Notes: generated by a model not told the origin, from the sequence alone. Positions 17,446 through 31,263 are shown, numbered from the stretch's first letter. The stretch: 64,000 bases of DNA from Ecdyonurus torrentis (GCA_949318235.1 OX439127.1:31823873-31887872), one strand, 5' to 3'. A program made the numbers and translations.

Positions 17446-17786
17446 TAGTATACAGAGAAATCTGCACATGCACATTGCAATAAGTATGCATTTTATGACG
17501 TTCCATTATAGCCTTTGTTAGCTTGTGACTTTAAGAATGACCACTCTCTTTACTGTTCTTGCACATATACGTAGCATGAAAGAATAGCAAAAGTATTATA
17601 ATATACGATTAGACGATTACTTTGATTTTAACGAGCTATTTGATGCCAATTTTAATTTAAATAAAATAGATCTATTTCCAATTAAGGATTATAAGAATGA
17701 AAGACAAAACAGTTTATTATAAATGGTTTCTACACGTCTTATATTATTATTATGACTTTAGATATTAACAGTACACAGTAATATTG

Positions 17787-17791
<5 letters not shown>

Positions 17792-17863
<72 letters not shown>

Positions 17864-17910
17864 CATACATATATATAATACATACATATATATATATTCA
17901 TACATACATA
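17792..17910. repeat. (TA)n with (TACA)n-like tail
   Basis: Alternating TA to 17860, then interleaved TACATACA and TA blocks to about 17910. It is a compound, partly mutated microsatellite. Confidence 0.9.
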
Positions 17911-18514
17911 TCAAGTAATAAAACTGCCTTACTATAATATGTGATTATGCAAATGAGGTTTTTACTTTATTATTGTTATTTTAATATATTGCAGTTCTAT
18001 TTTCTACACTGAAAACTATTTTAATTAATTAGATTGTGATTAATAGAGAAGATTTGTCTGTTCATATTTTAATAACTAATTATTGTAAATCAGTACATTG
18101 CACCGTAGTAAAGTTTGCAAAGAAATTGAAGTGTTGACTCAAATCAGTCACTGCACATTTTTAAGCAAATGGTAGTCAAGAATTTCTGATAAACTTTACT
18201 TGAAAATTTTAACTTGAAATCGTTATTTTATGTTTTAATTAAAAATGTATTTCTGAACTTGTTGACAATTTGTTTTATTAATTAAACCTTATTTGAAAAT
18301 AAAGGCCATTGTTTGCAAGTTTTAATAATATTGCTATACCTATATCGTATCCATGATATAAAATATACTATATACTATTTTATTTGCAATTTTTTTAAAA
18401 TTGACATTGTTCTGAAACCAATGGAAAATCCCCATGTGGTTGTGATATTATTGCCATCATGAATCAAGTTACATAACATTTTTATCAACGACAGTTTTAT
18501 AAAGTATAGTGACT

Positions 18515-18520
<6 letters not shown>

Positions 18521-18557
<37 letters not shown>
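18521..18557. repeat. (TC)n microsatellite
   Basis: About 18 TC units. The minus strand reads (GA)n and yields an Arg-Glu repeat frame. Confidence 0.95.
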
Positions 18558-18560
<3 letters not shown>

Positions 18561-18711
18561 GCAAGATTGCCGCGTCACCTTTCATCACGTCCCATTAATG
18601 TAGCAAAAATAATTTTGACATGACATTATTATTATTTATTTTTTTCATTATTATTATTATCAAAAATATTTTCATTTCTAGATGCAGAAGGATATAAACC
18701 AAAAATTAAGC

Positions 18712-18716
<5 letters not shown>

Positions 18717-18744
<28 letters not shown>
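18717..18744. repeat. Poly-A run (about 28)
   Basis: An uninterrupted A run. It is a possible retroposon tail, but no body is recognisable. Confidence 0.9.
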
Positions 18745-19719
18745 GTGTCCTCAATGTATTAATGTGATTTTTATCAACATTCTAATAAACAATATTTCTC
18801 CGAATTTAGGAATTTAATGTTTTCTTTGTATTATGACAGATTTGAGTTTATTGCTCTTTGTTTTAATTTGTGTTTCATTCACATGTCACTTGAAATTCTT
18901 GTGAGGTACTTTTAGAGTTTCCTTTGTTTTACAATGAACACATGATTGGGATTATATATTCTACCATTTAAATTCAACGCGTGTTTTTAATTAGTGTACA
19001 ATTATGTGTACTGTACGTTGTTTTTTATGTTATTTTGCTTATTAAAAAATTAATAAGGTATAAGCGCGTTTGATTCCTTGTTATAACAAAAAATATATAT
19101 AATATTATATATATATTTTTAAATGCTTATAGTATATAAATATGTAAAGCATTAACCAATCAGGTTACTGGTAATAGAGAATGATTTATGCAAAATGACA
19201 ACATAAAATAAAAATCATTACTTATGCATATTGTTTGGATTTACCTATTGGTTTATAATATAAATATAAAGATTGCATTTTCTTTATACAGTGTCTTTAA
19301 AAGTGTCTCAATTTAGGTGCCAAACCCTGTAATAGAAAATAGTTGATAGCTTAAAAATTTAAAAATTAAATGTTTATTAATTTCAAATAAATATAAAGTG
19401 ATTTTAATTTCTTTGCAAATAACTAGTTATAATGCTCTAGTCTGCCAATTTAATAAAAGTGCAGTTCCTGTAAGTTTATACTACATTCCTGTTTTCAATG
19501 GACATTTGTAAAAAAAAAAAAAAAAAATCTAAATCAATTAACAATAGCATTGTAATAATATAATAATAATAAAAGTTGAATGTGACCTGATTAAATTATA
19601 TGTTTAACTGAATCACATATTTTATAATAACATGTTTGTTTTGAATAAATAGTAACCTAAAATGGCAACAATTATACACACGATTTGACTTTCTTAGATA
19701 TCACTCCAGTTATAAATAC

Positions 19720-19870
19720 TGGACATTTATCATAACCCGTTCATGCAAGCAAGGTATAAAGAAAAATAACATTGCTTTTGCGCGATCACGGTAGCCGGCC
19801 GACATTGACAATAATAATCGACAACAATCGCAAGCCTAACTGCACTAAACTGCAGGACACATGTGTGTTA
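19720..19870. other. GC-richer unique island with Sox-like words
   Basis: A balanced 150-bp block with a GCCGGCC core and repeated ACAAT-type words (GACAATAATAATCGACAACAATCG). ACAAT is the core of Sox/HMG binding sites, but the hexamer is frequent by chance. Confidence 0.25.
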
Positions 19871-20839
19871 TTATTCTTTCTTTTACTTGTTACTTTCTAT
19901 AAATTATATTATAATACACAGTACTTGAATCCTCAATAATAATTGTTAAGGCCAAGGTTATCATCATTCAACACATTAAATAATTAATGATATGCATATT
20001 ATTTCTTACTAACATTTTATGTTTCTATCATTTTTATTTGTAATAAATATATTTTTTTTGTTCTTATATATTATATTATATATCTTTATTAAATCGAACT
20101 ATTTCCCTGTACATTAATTTATTGATATGTAATTAATCATTGCATAAAAAGGATATTATAATATTATAAAAATGTCATATTTTTTATCTATGTAGAAACT
20201 ATCACATTTCATTTTATGTTATTAATTTTTTTAATATGATTCTAGCAAAATATTTTAAAACATATTTTATTTTAGTATTTTTATATACTTGACATAAAAA
20301 AAAAACATATCATAAAAAAAATACATATCATATTCATATTTATGTAAAAAAAAAAAAAAAAAAAAAGGAAATAATTTATAATTACCGTATTTTTGCAAAT
20401 GAGGCAGCAATCACAGCATAGCTTGAATTACTTAGCACACATAGTATTGACAATAACTATATAAATATTTGATTTTCACTCTCACATTCTTAACAAAAAT
20501 AATAATAATAAACGAGAAATGTTTGCATTTATATGAAATAATATTTCATATCATAATTCCGAAATTTATTCAACACGAAAAACAATTCTTTAATTTGTGC
20601 ATTAATATAATCACTATATGATAACCCAATACTTTTTATCAATAATATATTTTTTTATTGATATATAAGGGTGCGGTCAAACAATACACTCGATATTTCT
20701 TTTCTTTTTTCTTTTTTTGCACTTTTACAACACAAATATGTTGAACGTTCATGTAGGAAATGTATACTGCGAAAAAATAAAAAATAAAATAAAAGTTGAT
20801 ATTATGTGATGAGTGGCAGTGAGTTATATATATCATTCA

Positions 20840-20990
20840 TTATTAGCTGACGGCTTTCCCTAAGTGTGTAAGGACATGGAGCCCCACCTTAACGGGTACT
20901 AATTCCTAGCTTGGACTAGAGCAATTCTATAAGAGGGGAGAGTTCCGTTTGCTTCCACATCAACAGTCTGATTGAGAGGAAAATGTATTC
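20840..20990. other. GC-richer unique island
   Basis: About 150 bp of balanced complexity with no open frame of note. It is a candidate CNE on composition only. Confidence 0.25.
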
Positions 20991-23185
20991 CACATATCAT
21001 GAGCAAAACTTAAGAAATAAATACTTTATTAGTGAGCAACTCTCTATTTATGGATTGAAAGGAATTCCAGGTTTATTATTTGCTCAAGTACTTATACTTC
21101 AAAATATTTAATATTCTATGTAATTTTACTATACGCTGGGGGTTTTAATTGCGATATTTTCCTCTGAGATTTTTTTTTTCTTAATTAACATTATGCTAAA
21201 TTTGCCACCTATTTATGCCTATTTCAAGCCAATCACATACAAAAATGAATGTAAGTTTGAAATGATATTAATACAATGTAACATACAATTTAACATACAC
21301 ATATAAATGAACAAAATTACTCAAAATGTACATTAGTAATGAGAGAGTAAAAGTATACAGATAATTTCTTTTACTTTTAAAACATAAAAGAAAACGTAAA
21401 TACGCAAATTAGCAATAAGTAATGCGAGTATTATATTTATAGCATAATTATGTTAAGACGTGCAGTTTTATTTATTTCATGTGATGAATTTTATTTGCTA
21501 AACACACACACACAAGCAAGTCTGATGATATAAAGTAGTTTATTTTCAGGTCGTATATTCAATAATAAATTAACGTTGACTCGATGTTTGAAAGATGTTT
21601 CTTATTGATTATATCCTGCAGTGTCACCATTAAAACCACCAGAATAGCAATGTGCATAACTAATAAGATTAGTCAGTTTTACTTGTGTTGCATTTTTCTT
21701 TTTTTTTTTTTTTTTTTTTACTTCGTATTACATACATGTCACTTCTACTCTCGTCTCGTTTCTCTTATCTTCTTGGAACTTGCAAACTGTATATATTTTT
21801 TTTTTAAATACACGATACTTTGTACTTATTTTATATATAAACGTATCTTTATTATTATATAAAATAAAGATGGGTGATGCAAGATTTATATTATTCAAAT
21901 TATTGGTATCAAGATTATATAATTTTTCTTACATTTAACTTAAAAATATGCATAATATGTAACAAGAAAGATTCATAGCTTTATATTGACTTCTTTTACT
22001 CATTAATGTTACATGGTTTAAGATTGGAGTATTATTATAGAGAAACGAGTAAGAGACTTCCTTTTTGTAAAAATGAATTTGCGTACTCATATCTACAATT
22101 AGTAGCTATAATCATTTTGTAAACTGATTTGTTTTGTGTTTGTGATACTATTATGCAACTGCAATAAAATGACTTTTAGCTATCACTCTTATATAGCAAA
22201 ACTGGCATAAAAACGTATTATATATATATATATATATATCCTCAGCTGACTTATATTGCAACGTCAATATTATATAAGTTTTATCCTAGAATGTAACGAT
22301 CGGTATGGAAATTAATGATTGTCTTAAACTATTTTGACATGTGTATGGTGTTCTAACAAAATATAATAAAATAGAATGAATATCAATATATTCTCAAAGT
22401 CAAGATTTCAATCGGACCAAATATTTTTGTGAGGCTTGTATTTTTATTTGACTTTTATTTTCATCCAGTGTGGAATCATACATATAAGTATACCAATTCA
22501 TTCTTTTGTCAACTTAAGATAGCTATTTGCGGAAATAAATTAGTCTATGTAATATAACAATTATTTCCTTAAATATGAATAATCATAAAAATTATAAGTT
22601 TGTATAATATGCAGTTGTAGATGCGAAAAAGAAAAATTATTGTAGCATTTTTTTTTCTTCAATATTAATAAGATTTAAAGATTAGTTATACTTAAGATCA
22701 ATATTCTATTATGATTTTTTTTATAACCTAAAGTGAAGTGTACATTGTTTTTTTCGTTACAGCAAAATTAACAACGAATTTACGTTTTTCTTCTTCTTTG
22801 CATTGCGGTACAATAAAACAAAAGACAATAGCTTTAAATAGAAAACATAATGACTTTTGTATGCATGAATTGCAAAATTTTATATGCACCGAACTTAAAA
22901 TGTACCGGCTCAATTTTTGATGACGTAAAGAATAATTATTACAGTTGAATTTGTTGACTGTTATAACAACTTTATTTATACAACTTTAAAAACTTCATAC
23001 TATAGAATATATTATATGATTTTCGTGAATTTTCTTGAAGGCAAATGAATTTAACATAACAATTAACTATATGTATTTAAAGTTAATGATATAAAAAGTT
23101 GCAAACTTTAGAATCTTTCTCTTAAAGAAAAAGTTGTCAGTAATTGGTATATGTAATGGTATATCTCAATGTGCGCATAATTATG

Positions 23186-23218
23186 AGCGGGTGACAGCGC
23201 CAATTATTCACACCCGCT
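23186..23218. repeat. GC-rich hairpin (AGCGGGTG / CACCCGCT)
   Basis: Perfect 8-bp inverted repeat with a 17-base loop in otherwise AT-rich DNA. Confidence 0.55.
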
Positions 23219-23383
23219 ATAATATGCACTTGGTTACTGAGTATATTATACATTTTTTTATATTATAACGTATTTACCATAAGAGACTTGCCCACAAGTT
23301 TTTTTTTTTAATGCAAGTTTTAAAACATAGCTGCAAATTGGTAGCCAACTTTTCCATTTAATGATCTTATACCTATACAGTAT

Positions 23384-23387
<4 letters not shown>

Positions 23388-23415
<28 letters not shown>
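23388..23415. repeat. (GA)n microsatellite
   Basis: About 14 AG units. A (TC)n tract lies 55 bp downstream on the same strand, so the two could pair as a hairpin. Confidence 0.95.
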
Positions 23416-23417
<2 letters not shown>

Positions 23418-23470
23418 GTATCTCTTTTGAATTAAAATGAAATGTAAATCACTTTACTCCTTTTTTTCTT

Positions 23471-23492
23471 CTCTCTCTCTCTCTCTCTCTCT
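23471..23492. repeat. (TC)n microsatellite
   Basis: About 11 CT units, complementary in sense to the (GA)n at 23388-23415. Confidence 0.95.
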
Positions 23493-24355
23493 TTCTCCTA
23501 TATGCTTTTTGTTATTATAGTCATGACAAGCGTTATTAGTTACAGCAAATCATGAAAGATTATGCTTAATAAGCTCTTAATAACTTATTATATTATGTTG
23601 GTGAATACAAAGACTTCATCATTCTATTGTATAATAATTTGATGATGAAGAGTCTTTGTAAAAACATACACTTTGTTTATCGCGTCACGTATTAAAAAAA
23701 ATCGTATATATTTATAACGTCATTTTCTTTGTTTATTATAATAATTAATTTTAAAATAAATTAAAATTATATAAATTAACCTAATTTTTATTGATTATTA
23801 TTCTATTATACTTCTCCTAACACGTATTAAAAAATAAACGATGTTTGCTGTCAAATTAAGTCCTCATTTTAATTTGGGCCAGATACAATAAATCAAAACT
23901 TTATTAAACAAGTACTAATATTTAAATACGTCTCTTACACTGCAGAACTTAAAACAATTTTTACTTTTTTATATAAATTTTTTTTCTAAAAGACTATGAA
24001 GTAATAATAAATATACGTATACGTGTATAAGGTTATTATTTATTATCATGATCAATAAATAACTCTTTAAAAAGAATGAAATATAAATAGTTTTTATTAC
24101 AAATACTCCATGGCATAAAGCTCATAATATATATTTTTCGAAAAAAAATAATAAATAATAAAATATTGTAGCAATAGCCACAAAATATTGAGTGAAGTAA
24201 CTTTCGCTTGTGTCGCTTGAGTCTGTATGTATGAGTCACAGCAGTCTGTAAATTTCAGCAAGAAATTTACAAGAATAGCAAAATATTTTATTATTGAGGA
24301 TTGTAGGAGGCTTGTAGCTTGAAAATGAAAATTTTGAATCTCTATTTTTTTATGT

Positions 24356-24880
24356 CATTTATTTATTTGTTTCATCCAAAACAGGCTTGGAGGTACACAC
24401 ACTACATTAATTATAACAATCACAATTATTTAAGACTAACACATAAGTTTGAAGAGATATATCATGCAAACTAAAACGATTTATTTCTAATTTTAAGACA
24501 TGCTATTTTATTTTAAACTCTCATGCATCGATTTTTTAATTGTTTTAAATGAATCGTAAAAGATACCAATATTTAAGCTGTTACATAATGTGGTTACTCT
24601 TGTAATAAAAGAATTTTTAGATACATCATTTGAGCATGTGGGGATAAAAAACATGCCATGATTTCTTAATACTTTTTTGGGCACATTAATGTTGATCAGG
24701 GAGACACATGTTGAATGAATTATTATAATTGATGAAAGTTTCAGGACCAATCAATAAATACCAGATAAGGGAGGACATATTTGTTGAAAACAAAAGGCTT
24801 TATATAGGAGTAAAATGTCAAAACTAAGTAAGTTAACATTTTGAATCTGAGCCTCTCAAAATGGTTGGGTAATTGTAAAA
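24356..24880 (-). pseudogene. 5'-truncated jockey/CR1-like LINE, C-terminal RT fragment and 3' tail
   Basis: Read on the minus strand. An open segment at 24750-24508 encodes a stretch containing NVPKKVLRN, FFIP, KNSF and LCNSL, then IFYDSF. The order VP-(R/K)-(R/K)...RN...LF.(I/V)P......(S)P/F..R...L.N.L...IF..S...FK is the usual C-terminus of jockey/CR1-type LINE ORF2 proteins. Upstream in the same frame a DILLLYK block follows, with an in-frame TGA just before 24750. A block resembling the LP..E.RR motif sits in another frame near 24860-24880, which implies a frameshift. Downstream is a CCAA...TTGG stem and an (AAAT)n-like tail near 24357-24372. The copy is 5'-truncated and inactive. The clade assignment rests on my recognition of the motif order, without a search. 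Confidence 0.7.
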
Positions 24881-24902
24881 ACATTATTTTTTTGTGCACT
24901 TC

Positions 24903-24924
24903 AAAAAAAAAAAAAAAAAAAAAA
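24903..24924. repeat. Poly-A run (about 22)
   Basis: An A run about 20 bp beyond the 5' truncation point of the minus-strand LINE fragment. It may be independent of it. Confidence 0.85.
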
Positions 24925-25620
24925 TCCTAATCAAATTTTAGTAAAATAGCCTTCAGTCTAAGTTTCCTTCTCTTTTTATTTGAATATAATTTTGTTTCAA
25001 TATTTTTACAGTCACATTTTTTTTCTAAATATTGCTAATAATAATCACGATTAAATAACATAAGTTTTCTTTCGTTCACAAATTTAAAACTGACATATTA
25101 CATTAATACTTATAATATATATTTTATTAATAATGATTTAAACTTTGTATAAAATAAAATTATTTAAAAATAATAATAATAATAATAAAATGTACTCATA
25201 TAAATTTTAAATAATAAAAAATCAATATAGGAATATTTTTATTAAATAATATAAATCAAATTTATTGTAAAGTAACGTCACCTGAACATCATAAGAGCGG
25301 TAAAATTTCTTTGATGTAGAAGTATATTTAATAAATTTTATCATTTTCTAAAAGACAAAACACGCTTTTTATGTGAGTAATGTCAATGTACGATAGACTT
25401 GTAATTATTCACTGTTTACATGGTATCGTTTTACACTTGTTGGGCTATGGTCACTTTTATTATATGTTACAATACTATCAATAAAATGGACGGACGGAAC
25501 GCTTTGATGTTTCGAGAAAAAATTAATGATAGGTCACTATATTGAAAATGCATTTAATATTATATATATACAGAAAACAAAATATTTGTTTTAGAAAAGA
25601 AATACAAAATATATTATGGA

Positions 25621-25622
<2 letters not shown>

Positions 25623-25677
<55 letters not shown>
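25623..25677. repeat. (TA)n microsatellite
   Basis: Alternating TA with a short CA tail. Confidence 0.95.
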
Positions 25678-25684
<7 letters not shown>

Positions 25685-26214
25685 TACATACATATATACA
25701 ACAACACAACACATTTAAAATATCGTATTGTAGAGGTTATTTCACTTGTGATACTTGCAACTTTTTTGGAACTTAAATCGTGTGGTTCAAATATGATGGA
25801 GATTACATTTGGTTTTCTCTATTCTCACTATCCCTCTAACTTTTTTTAAACCCAAAGTAACTCTATTTATATTATTTGTATATAAATTTATTTCAAATTT
25901 TTTTGAATTTGAAAATTGTAATTTCAATTTAAGTGATCGCCATTCCAAAATTTTGGTTAATAGAACATTTTTTTTCCATCTGTATTTGTTTTTCTTTTAG
26001 TGACATTGAAAATCTAAAAATCTCTTATAAATGATAAATACTTTTATATATATTATTATTTACAAAACAGTTACAAAAATGTTTACAAATATTAATTCGA
26101 TGAGATCAATAAATTCTCACCGTGTGCTCACACGTACATTAAATTTATTTCATGGCAAAGGCAAAAAGCAAGCAAAAGCCATATTATAATAATAATTGTG
26201 TTATCTATATATAT

Positions 26215-26405
26215 ATGACGAGAAAGCGGGGGTATACATCGCACCCTACGGCTTACCATAGCCTACTATTATAATGCTAGGGTCAAGTTATCAGCGCTCT
26301 CTTAGAGAATCATCTCCGGCCCAGGCAGGCGGCGCGATCCACGCAATCACGCTTCACCCGGCTGGCCCAAGCCGTGCAACAACGAGAAAATATTAGAGAG
26401 ATATT
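26215..26405. other. GC-rich unique island, candidate CNE
   Basis: About 190 bp with GC-rich blocks (for example GGCAGGCGGCGCGAT, then CACCCGGCTGGCCC) just upstream of the long (TC)n array. No open frame of note. It could be a regulatory element or a structured non-coding RNA segment. I do not recognise it. Confidence 0.35.
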
Positions 26406-26452
26406 ATGCATGTTTGGCCGATCTTAACTGCGATATATGTTTGTCTGTAAGC

Positions 26453-26556
<104 letters not shown>

Positions 26557-26980
26557 AACAATTTATCCCTACACATTAAGATTGATTATCTTAACAAAGT
26601 AAAAAAAAAAAAAATGTTGTAATGTTATTTATTGACATTCCTTTAAAAATATTTTCCCAATATAACATATTGTTTTATTTTGATGTTTATTAAATTTTAT
26701 GTATGCTGATTGCTGATGTTTATAAACATATATTAACATTTATCTCAAATAAATATTATCTATATATGATTTGTAAGTACAAGATTGATATCAGAAACAT
26801 GACATATAATAATTAAACTTATTTATTCTATTTTCTTTCTTTAATTATAATTACTCTTTTTTTGTAGCATTTAAAATGTTTGGACATCAATTATAAATAT
26901 ATATTTGTTGTTATATTTTTCATTAGCTTTTTTTTATTAACGTAAAATCACAATATTTCAAATAAATTAATATCCAGCTA

Positions 26981-26985
<5 letters not shown>

Positions 26986-27036
<51 letters not shown>
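26986..27036. repeat. Compound (TG)n(TA)n microsatellite
   Basis: (TG)n to 27018, then (TA)n to 27036, followed by degenerate TA sequence to about 27066. Confidence 0.95.
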
Positions 27037-27037
<1 letters not shown>

Positions 27038-28514
27038 ATATATATATTTATATAATTATAATATATACGAGAGAAAAAACTTTATTTTGAAATGTATATT
27101 AAATTTTTGTCCATTTTCATATGAAATGTAATTCGTAAAACATAATTATCAGTAATAACTCTTCTTTTTTTTTTAAATCTGAGTTGCATAATTTGAATTT
27201 TTACAATAAGAAACTTGTTTAGGTGTATGGAAATTTTGGTCTCTTAATATGGCCCTTATCGAGCCATCAAATGAAAGAATTGAGATGTGTTGGATTGGAA
27301 TATTAAGTAATAAGACAGGAAGAACACACAGCAATGATATCATTAAACAAATGTTTCATTAGAAATGACGTCAATTTTAATTTATGTGCCATGTTAAACA
27401 TTATAAAATGTCCCACAAAATAAATATAATAATATATAATAATAATAAAAAAAAAAACTTTAAAAATAAAAATGATGAAAAAACAATAAGAATATAAATT
27501 TATATGTTTAAAACACTTAACTCAATACTTTTAGAATAAAATTATTATTCTTAACTGCATTATACTTTCTTAAAGATTTCATGTGGGATATAATCTATTT
27601 CTACAATATACAATTTCTGAAATCCCATAACATATAAAGTTAAAGCTATAAGATTGTATTTTACATTTTTTTTTTTAACAACATGAAATACAAAGTGAAA
27701 GTTTGTGTACATAATATATACATACACATAAGATTCAAAAGATTTTTATCGATATGTTTACCTTAAAACTTTTAAATACAAAACATTATACATAACATAT
27801 CGCAAGGCAAAAAGAAATTACAGACCTCTCAAATAACAGATGCCTGGCATGACTAAAAATTTATATATTATAAACTCTAAGTCAATCCAAATAATAATCC
27901 TTTTTAAAAATTTCACATAATACTTAAAATATATAATAATTGAGTTAGATATATGAAAGCCATTTTTAATAATAATTTAACTAAAATTGTTTATTTTTTT
28001 ATGAATGCAGTGAATTTAAATCTTCTTTAATTGAGGTAACAACTAAGATGATCGATTGTGACGTCAATTTATGTTATATTGAATTGTTGTTTAATTTTGT
28101 GCTTGGAGTCAAAGGTTCAACTTACACCACAGTTTTAGATCTCTATTATCAAACTCAATACACCTACACATTACACCCCATACCCTATACTTATGCTAGC
28201 GTCTACTATACTCAAAATTACTATACATATATAAAATACTTGCACTTTTATAATGATGCTTTGTGCCAAAATATCTTGAACTTAAAACTTTAAATCTCTT
28301 TCTTTATTTTATTTTTACCTTCTATACTAAAAAAAAAAAAAAAAGGTCAATATAAAATTACCTGTTAATCATAATTTATTTGAAACATCGAGAAGAGAGA
28401 AAGAAAACTATATTATAGGAAAGAATTAAAAAAAAAAAAAAAAAGATCATCCATCAAAAATACTTGTTCAACTTTTAAAATAGTTTGTTGGATGAAGGAA
28501 AGAAATTTGTCATT

Positions 28515-28515
<1 letters not shown>

Positions 28516-28579
<64 letters not shown>
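28516..28579. repeat. (TC)n microsatellite, ~64 bp
   Basis: About 32 uninterrupted TC units. Confidence 0.97.
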
Positions 28580-28582
<3 letters not shown>

Positions 28583-28747
28583 ATGTTAAAAATAAATTAA
28601 ACTTTAATTTTTTTGTTGTCTGAATTTCAAATTAAATCTATATGTCTGATCTCTTTATTTCTTCACTTACAACGTCTTGTAATAAAATGTACTTATTTGT
28701 GAGAAAAAAGTTTGAAAATAATATTTTAAAAACAGATAGAGTGAAAT

Positions 28748-29269
28748 CTGTAAAAAACTCGAAATATTTTAAGCCCGGGCTGAAATTTTTTAGCCCGGTT
28801 TGACTTGAAACCCGGGTTTAGCTTGAAATCGAGCTTAAACTCGAAAAACGAGCCAAAGATCGGAAAGCTCGACATTTGAGCCAATGTTTAAAAACGAGCC
28901 TTCGAGCCTATAAGGAAAAAAGCTCGATTTTTATTATGAAAATTTTGTTTTTGAAGTATAAAAGTCATAAATAAAGAAAAATTATTTTTTTAGATATTTT
29001 TAACAGCTTATTTTGCATGATAGAATATTAAAAATGCCATTTTAAACAAAAATTACAAATTTTTTTTCTTTGCTCGTTTCAAAAATTGTACTTAAGCTCG
29101 AATTATTTTCAAAAACTCGTTTTTTTTACGAGTAATTTACGAGCTCAACTCGAAAAAGCTCGTTTTCGAGCTAAAAGCTCGAAACCCGGGTTTACCATTT
29201 TCAAAAAAACGAGCACCCGAAGATTTTGGCCCGGGCGGGTGCTCGAACCGGTTTCAATTTACAGCTCTA
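28748..29269. mobile_element. hAT-like foldback MITE, ~522 bp
   Basis: Seen: AGTGAAAT occurs immediately outside both ends (28740-28747 and 29270-29277), an 8-bp direct repeat of the length hAT transposases produce. The right end reads inward as TAGAGCTGTAAA and the left end as CTGTAAA, so the first 5 bases of the left terminus appear lost or replaced. Both halves are rich in CTCGA/GAGCT and CCCGGG words in inverted orientation, and the central part (about 28920-29090) is AT-rich. No transposase ORF is present; the 62-residue frame at 29086-29274 is a by-product. CAGAGCTGTAAA-like termini with CCCGGGC repeats are typical of non-autonomous hAT elements. Confidence 0.75.
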
Positions 29270-29584
<315 letters not shown>

Positions 29585-30036
29585 TCTGAAAAATGCAATT
29601 TTAAAGCCTAAAATATTTACTGCGGTGTAATTAGTTTTTTTTTTTAATTTTCTTCTTCTTCTCCTTCCTTATATAAGATCAGCATAAAACAGCGCAATGT
29701 TAATAATTTAAAACTTAATTTAAACTTATTATACATCATATCCCTAATAGATGATATTTTTAATATTTAAGAATATTTGAAATGAAAAAATTCTACACAA
29801 ACCAATTACGAAATAAAGAGGAGGTATTTTGAAAACAGTTTCCACGATATGGTTGTCTATAGCAAGTATAGCAACTGAAATAATACATAATATAAATTTT
29901 TAAGTTAATCATATATAATGTTATTCTCTTTGATTTTTTTCTATTTTAATTATGCAAGTTAATTTAAAACTTTAATAGTATAATTTTGTTTTCTGTGAAG
30001 TTACTTCATCACATTGTACTGCATTACAATCCATAA

Positions 30037-30043
<7 letters not shown>

Positions 30044-30070
<27 letters not shown>
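30044..30070. repeat. (TA)n microsatellite, short
   Basis: About 13 AT units. Confidence 0.9.
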
Positions 30071-30074
<4 letters not shown>

Positions 30075-30325
30075 GACAGCATTTTCAATCGATTCTTATC
30101 ATGTTAATCACCCTCAGCAGAGTAAAGAAAAGTAAAATAAATAAAACAAGAAGATTTCTTGATGTTGTCAATAAATAAAACTTGCAATAAACAGCAATCA
30201 ACTTAATAATTTATACCTTTTTTATATGTATATATCGTCTATAGAAACCGGTAGAATGGTAGCATCGTTTTACTTAATTAAAAATTAAATAAAATAGTGA
30301 TAAAAAGTTATTAAATATTTTTATT

Positions 30326-30446
<121 letters not shown>

Positions 30447-30923
30447 GTACAGAGCGAGAGGGAGAGAGAAATTAACGCGAATGATAAAAAAAAATAGTGC
30501 TTCCAAGTTGGTAGTCTGTAAAATTTTCCTATACCTGATGCAATGTACTTAATTGCAAAAAATAAATAAAATTGTATGAAGAAACAGAAAAAAATATATT
30601 ATATTAAATATAAGAAGTTCTGTGAAAATTTATAGCTTTAAATAGGAAATATCTGGATATATGAACATACAATATGGATATACAATTTTGATTTCATTGC
30701 CTTATAGAAATATTCATGTATTGATATGCAGAATCCTATAAGTAAAAGTCACCATATTAATGTATTGCATTTCTATTATAGTCAGTATTATAAACTTCTT
30801 GTATCCCAATGTCTGTAAGCTGTATATTACACACCGTCATCATTATTATATATTATTTATAGCAATTATTTTATTATCTATTTAAAATTTATATATTGTT
30901 GTTCAGATTATTTTGGTGTGTGT

Positions 30924-31108
<185 letters not shown>

Positions 31109-31219
31109 ACTTCCGGTCTTTACCTGTCTCTTTACCGTATTTTAAACTGATTAAAAAAATGAATGAATGAATTAAAGTTTGAAGTAGAAAAAAAATATTC
31201 ACAAAATATTAGAGACGTT

Positions 31220-31221
<2 letters not shown>

Positions 31222-31260
<39 letters not shown>
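31222..31260. repeat. Poly-T run (about 39)
   Basis: Longest homopolymer in the window. Confidence 0.95.

Positions 31261-31263
<3 letters not shown>

Larger units (their letters stand above)
17911..20839. other. AT-rich non-coding stretch
   Basis: No gene recognised. It holds the (TC)n at 18521-18557, an A-run of about 28 at 18717-18744, an A-run of about 21 at 20346-20366, and a GC-richer island at 19720-19870. Confidence 0.5.
20991..24355. other. AT-rich non-coding stretch
   Basis: No gene recognised. Overlapping open frames on both strands at 22728-22920 match no family I know. It contains an imperfect hairpin near 23605-23660 (ACAAAGACT...CATCAT / ATGATG...AGTCTTTGT), the GC hairpin at 23186-23218 and the (GA)n/(TC)n pair at 23388-23492. 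Confidence 0.5.

Noticed and set aside
21584..21862. 92-residue frame with a hydrophobic stretch that looks like membrane segments
   Set aside because: The hydrophobic part is Phe-rich translation of poly-T tracts, and the start codon context and composition give no support.
28048..28293. 81-residue Tyr/Thr-rich frame
   Set aside because: Composition follows local ACT/TAT-rich DNA. No signal, domain or conserved motif seen.
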